A DNA stretch of 39,433 nucleotides from Akkermansia muciniphila (lineage in GTDB: Bacteria; Verrucomicrobiota; Verrucomicrobiia; Verrucomicrobiales; DEV007), in contig CAMCXS010000055.1 in the NCBI GenBank assembly GCA_945883495.1, positions 1-39,433 of the forward strand, in the 5' to 3' direction. A program made the translations under genes and the position numbers. Below are positions 38,767 through 39,433 of this stretch, piece by piece. The notes beneath the pieces are model-generated. The model was given only the letters and a program-made list of their open reading frames with translations, did not search any database and had not been told where the DNA came from. Position 1 is the stretch's first letter; every line of letters begins with the position of its first letter.

Positions 38767-39433
38767 TTCCCCACCTCGACATCCCGGTCTCGACCTACGT
38801 CTGGGCCCTGGCTGGCGCCTTTTGCCTCGGCTTCGCCAAAACCGGTTTGCCCGGCTTGGCGCTGCTCAACGTGGTGATCATGGCGCACTTCTTCGGCAAG
38901 GAATCCGTCGGGATCGTCCTCCCGCTCCTCATCTTCGCGGACATCATTGTCTACCCGCTCTACCGGCGCCACGCCACCTGGCGCCAAGTTTGGCCACTGC
39001 TCGTTCCGTCCATCGTTGGCGTTTGCCTCGGCTACTTCGTCCTCCGGTCTCTCGACGATCTCATGACGAAGCGCGTCATCGGCTGGACCATTCTCGCCAT
39101 GCTTCTCCTGCAATTCCTCCGGATGCGCTCCGAGACGTTCCTGGCTCACCTCCCCCACTCGCGCCGATTCCTTGCCGCATCAGGCCTAGTGATCGGCGTC
39201 TCCACGACGGTCGCGAACGCCGCCGGCCCGGTTTTCTCCATCTGGGGTCTGCTCAAAGCCTTGCCCAAAGAAGAATTCCTCGGGATCGGCGCCCGGGTTT
39301 TCCTCTTCCTCAATATCTTCAAAATCCCCTTCAACTGGGAGATCGGCATCCTCAATCCACGCACCCTCTGGCTCGATGCCGCCCTCGTCCCATCCGTCCT
39401 CCTCGGCATCGCCGCCGGCAAACCGCTGGTCCA
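38763..39433 (+). CDS. TauE/SafE-family permease, 3' truncated by window edge
   Basis: A GTG start at 38763 overlaps the argS stop. The visible 223 codons translate to [20 protein letters not shown], then [23 protein letters not shown], with many hydrophobic segments, [16 protein letters not shown], and [21 protein letters not shown], the repeat signature of TauE/SafE (DUF81) sulfite or organosulfonate exporters. The substrate is unknown. The frame stays open to the window end, so the C-terminus is missing. Confidence 0.82.
   Translation, partial: MIPHLDIPVSTYVWALAGAFCLGFAKTGLPGLALLNVVIMAHFFGKESVGIVLPLLIFADIIVYPLYRRHATWRQVWPLLVPSIVGVCLGYFVLRSLDDLMTKRVIGWTILAMLLLQFLRMRSETFLAHLPHSRRFLAASGLVIGVSTTVANAAGPVFSIWGLLKALPKEEFLGIGARVFLFLNIFKIPFNWEIGILNPRTLWLDAALVPSVLLGIAAGKPLV

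Overview
The window is a high-GC chromosomal segment with mostly core genes and tight gene packing. The mix suggests a member of the Verrucomicrobiota or a near relative. The clues are a 3-keto-disaccharide hydrolase-like (DUF1080) secreted protein, a Gfo/Idh/MocA oxidoreductase with an altered EKP motif, a lone pseudopilin with a KAFSLLE cleavage site, a 39-residue CAKKE lipoprotein, a type-B ribosomal protein L36 and an mreBCD-mrdA-rng cell-shape cluster. This placement is inferred from gene content; there is no rRNA gene to confirm it.

Left third (1-8356): a truncated metallophosphoesterase and nagA, then a molybdate ABC transporter (modA-modB-modC) with overlapping or abutting genes, a secreted DUF1080-like protein, and the queuosine-precursor genes queF, queE and queD. 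A secreted alpha/beta esterase (minus) and a TerC-family membrane protein (plus) follow, divergently arranged.

Middle (8378-22594, all minus): an orphan AIPR-family protein with an Mrr-like PD-(D/E)xK nuclease signature sits between housekeeping genes. Upstream of it in transcription order lie glgB, tpiA and a Fur-family regulator. Before those comes the chain dcd, cinA, giant AAA+ A, giant AAA+ B. CinA/A and A/B overlap by 4 bases, so the chain reads as a translationally coupled operon that also runs close to the Fur-family gene. The two AAA+ proteins (1087 and 1125 residues) are the most unusual content. They are Clp-like double ATPases without a Clp N domain or M domain and without the GYVG pore loop in the second ATPase ring. 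Each has a long C-terminal extension that, by eye, resembles the PCRF domain of class I peptide-chain release factors. This pair is my candidate for an undescribed system, perhaps a hetero-oligomeric ATPase acting at ribosomes or on nascent chains.

Right part (22595-39433): a type-B L36 gene, an ECF-like sigma factor divergent from xseA with a promoter bracketed by an 11-bp inverted repeat, a lone pseudopilin, the chain pabB - gamma carbonic anhydrase - bifunctional nuclease (DUF151), a Gfo/Idh/MocA oxidoreductase, tRNA-Met(CAT), the small lipoprotein, and the cell-shape operon mreB-mreC-mreD-mrdA followed by rng. Divergent from mreB is argS, which overlaps a TauE/SafE-family permease cut by the window end.

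Intergenic DNA holds several hairpin elements: a tandem 27-bp hairpin repeat upstream of tpiA, a double stem-loop between tpiA and glgB, and two back-to-back stem-loops in the rng leader. No CRISPR array, insertion sequence, prophage or rRNA was seen. No gene-free stretch exceeds 300 bases.
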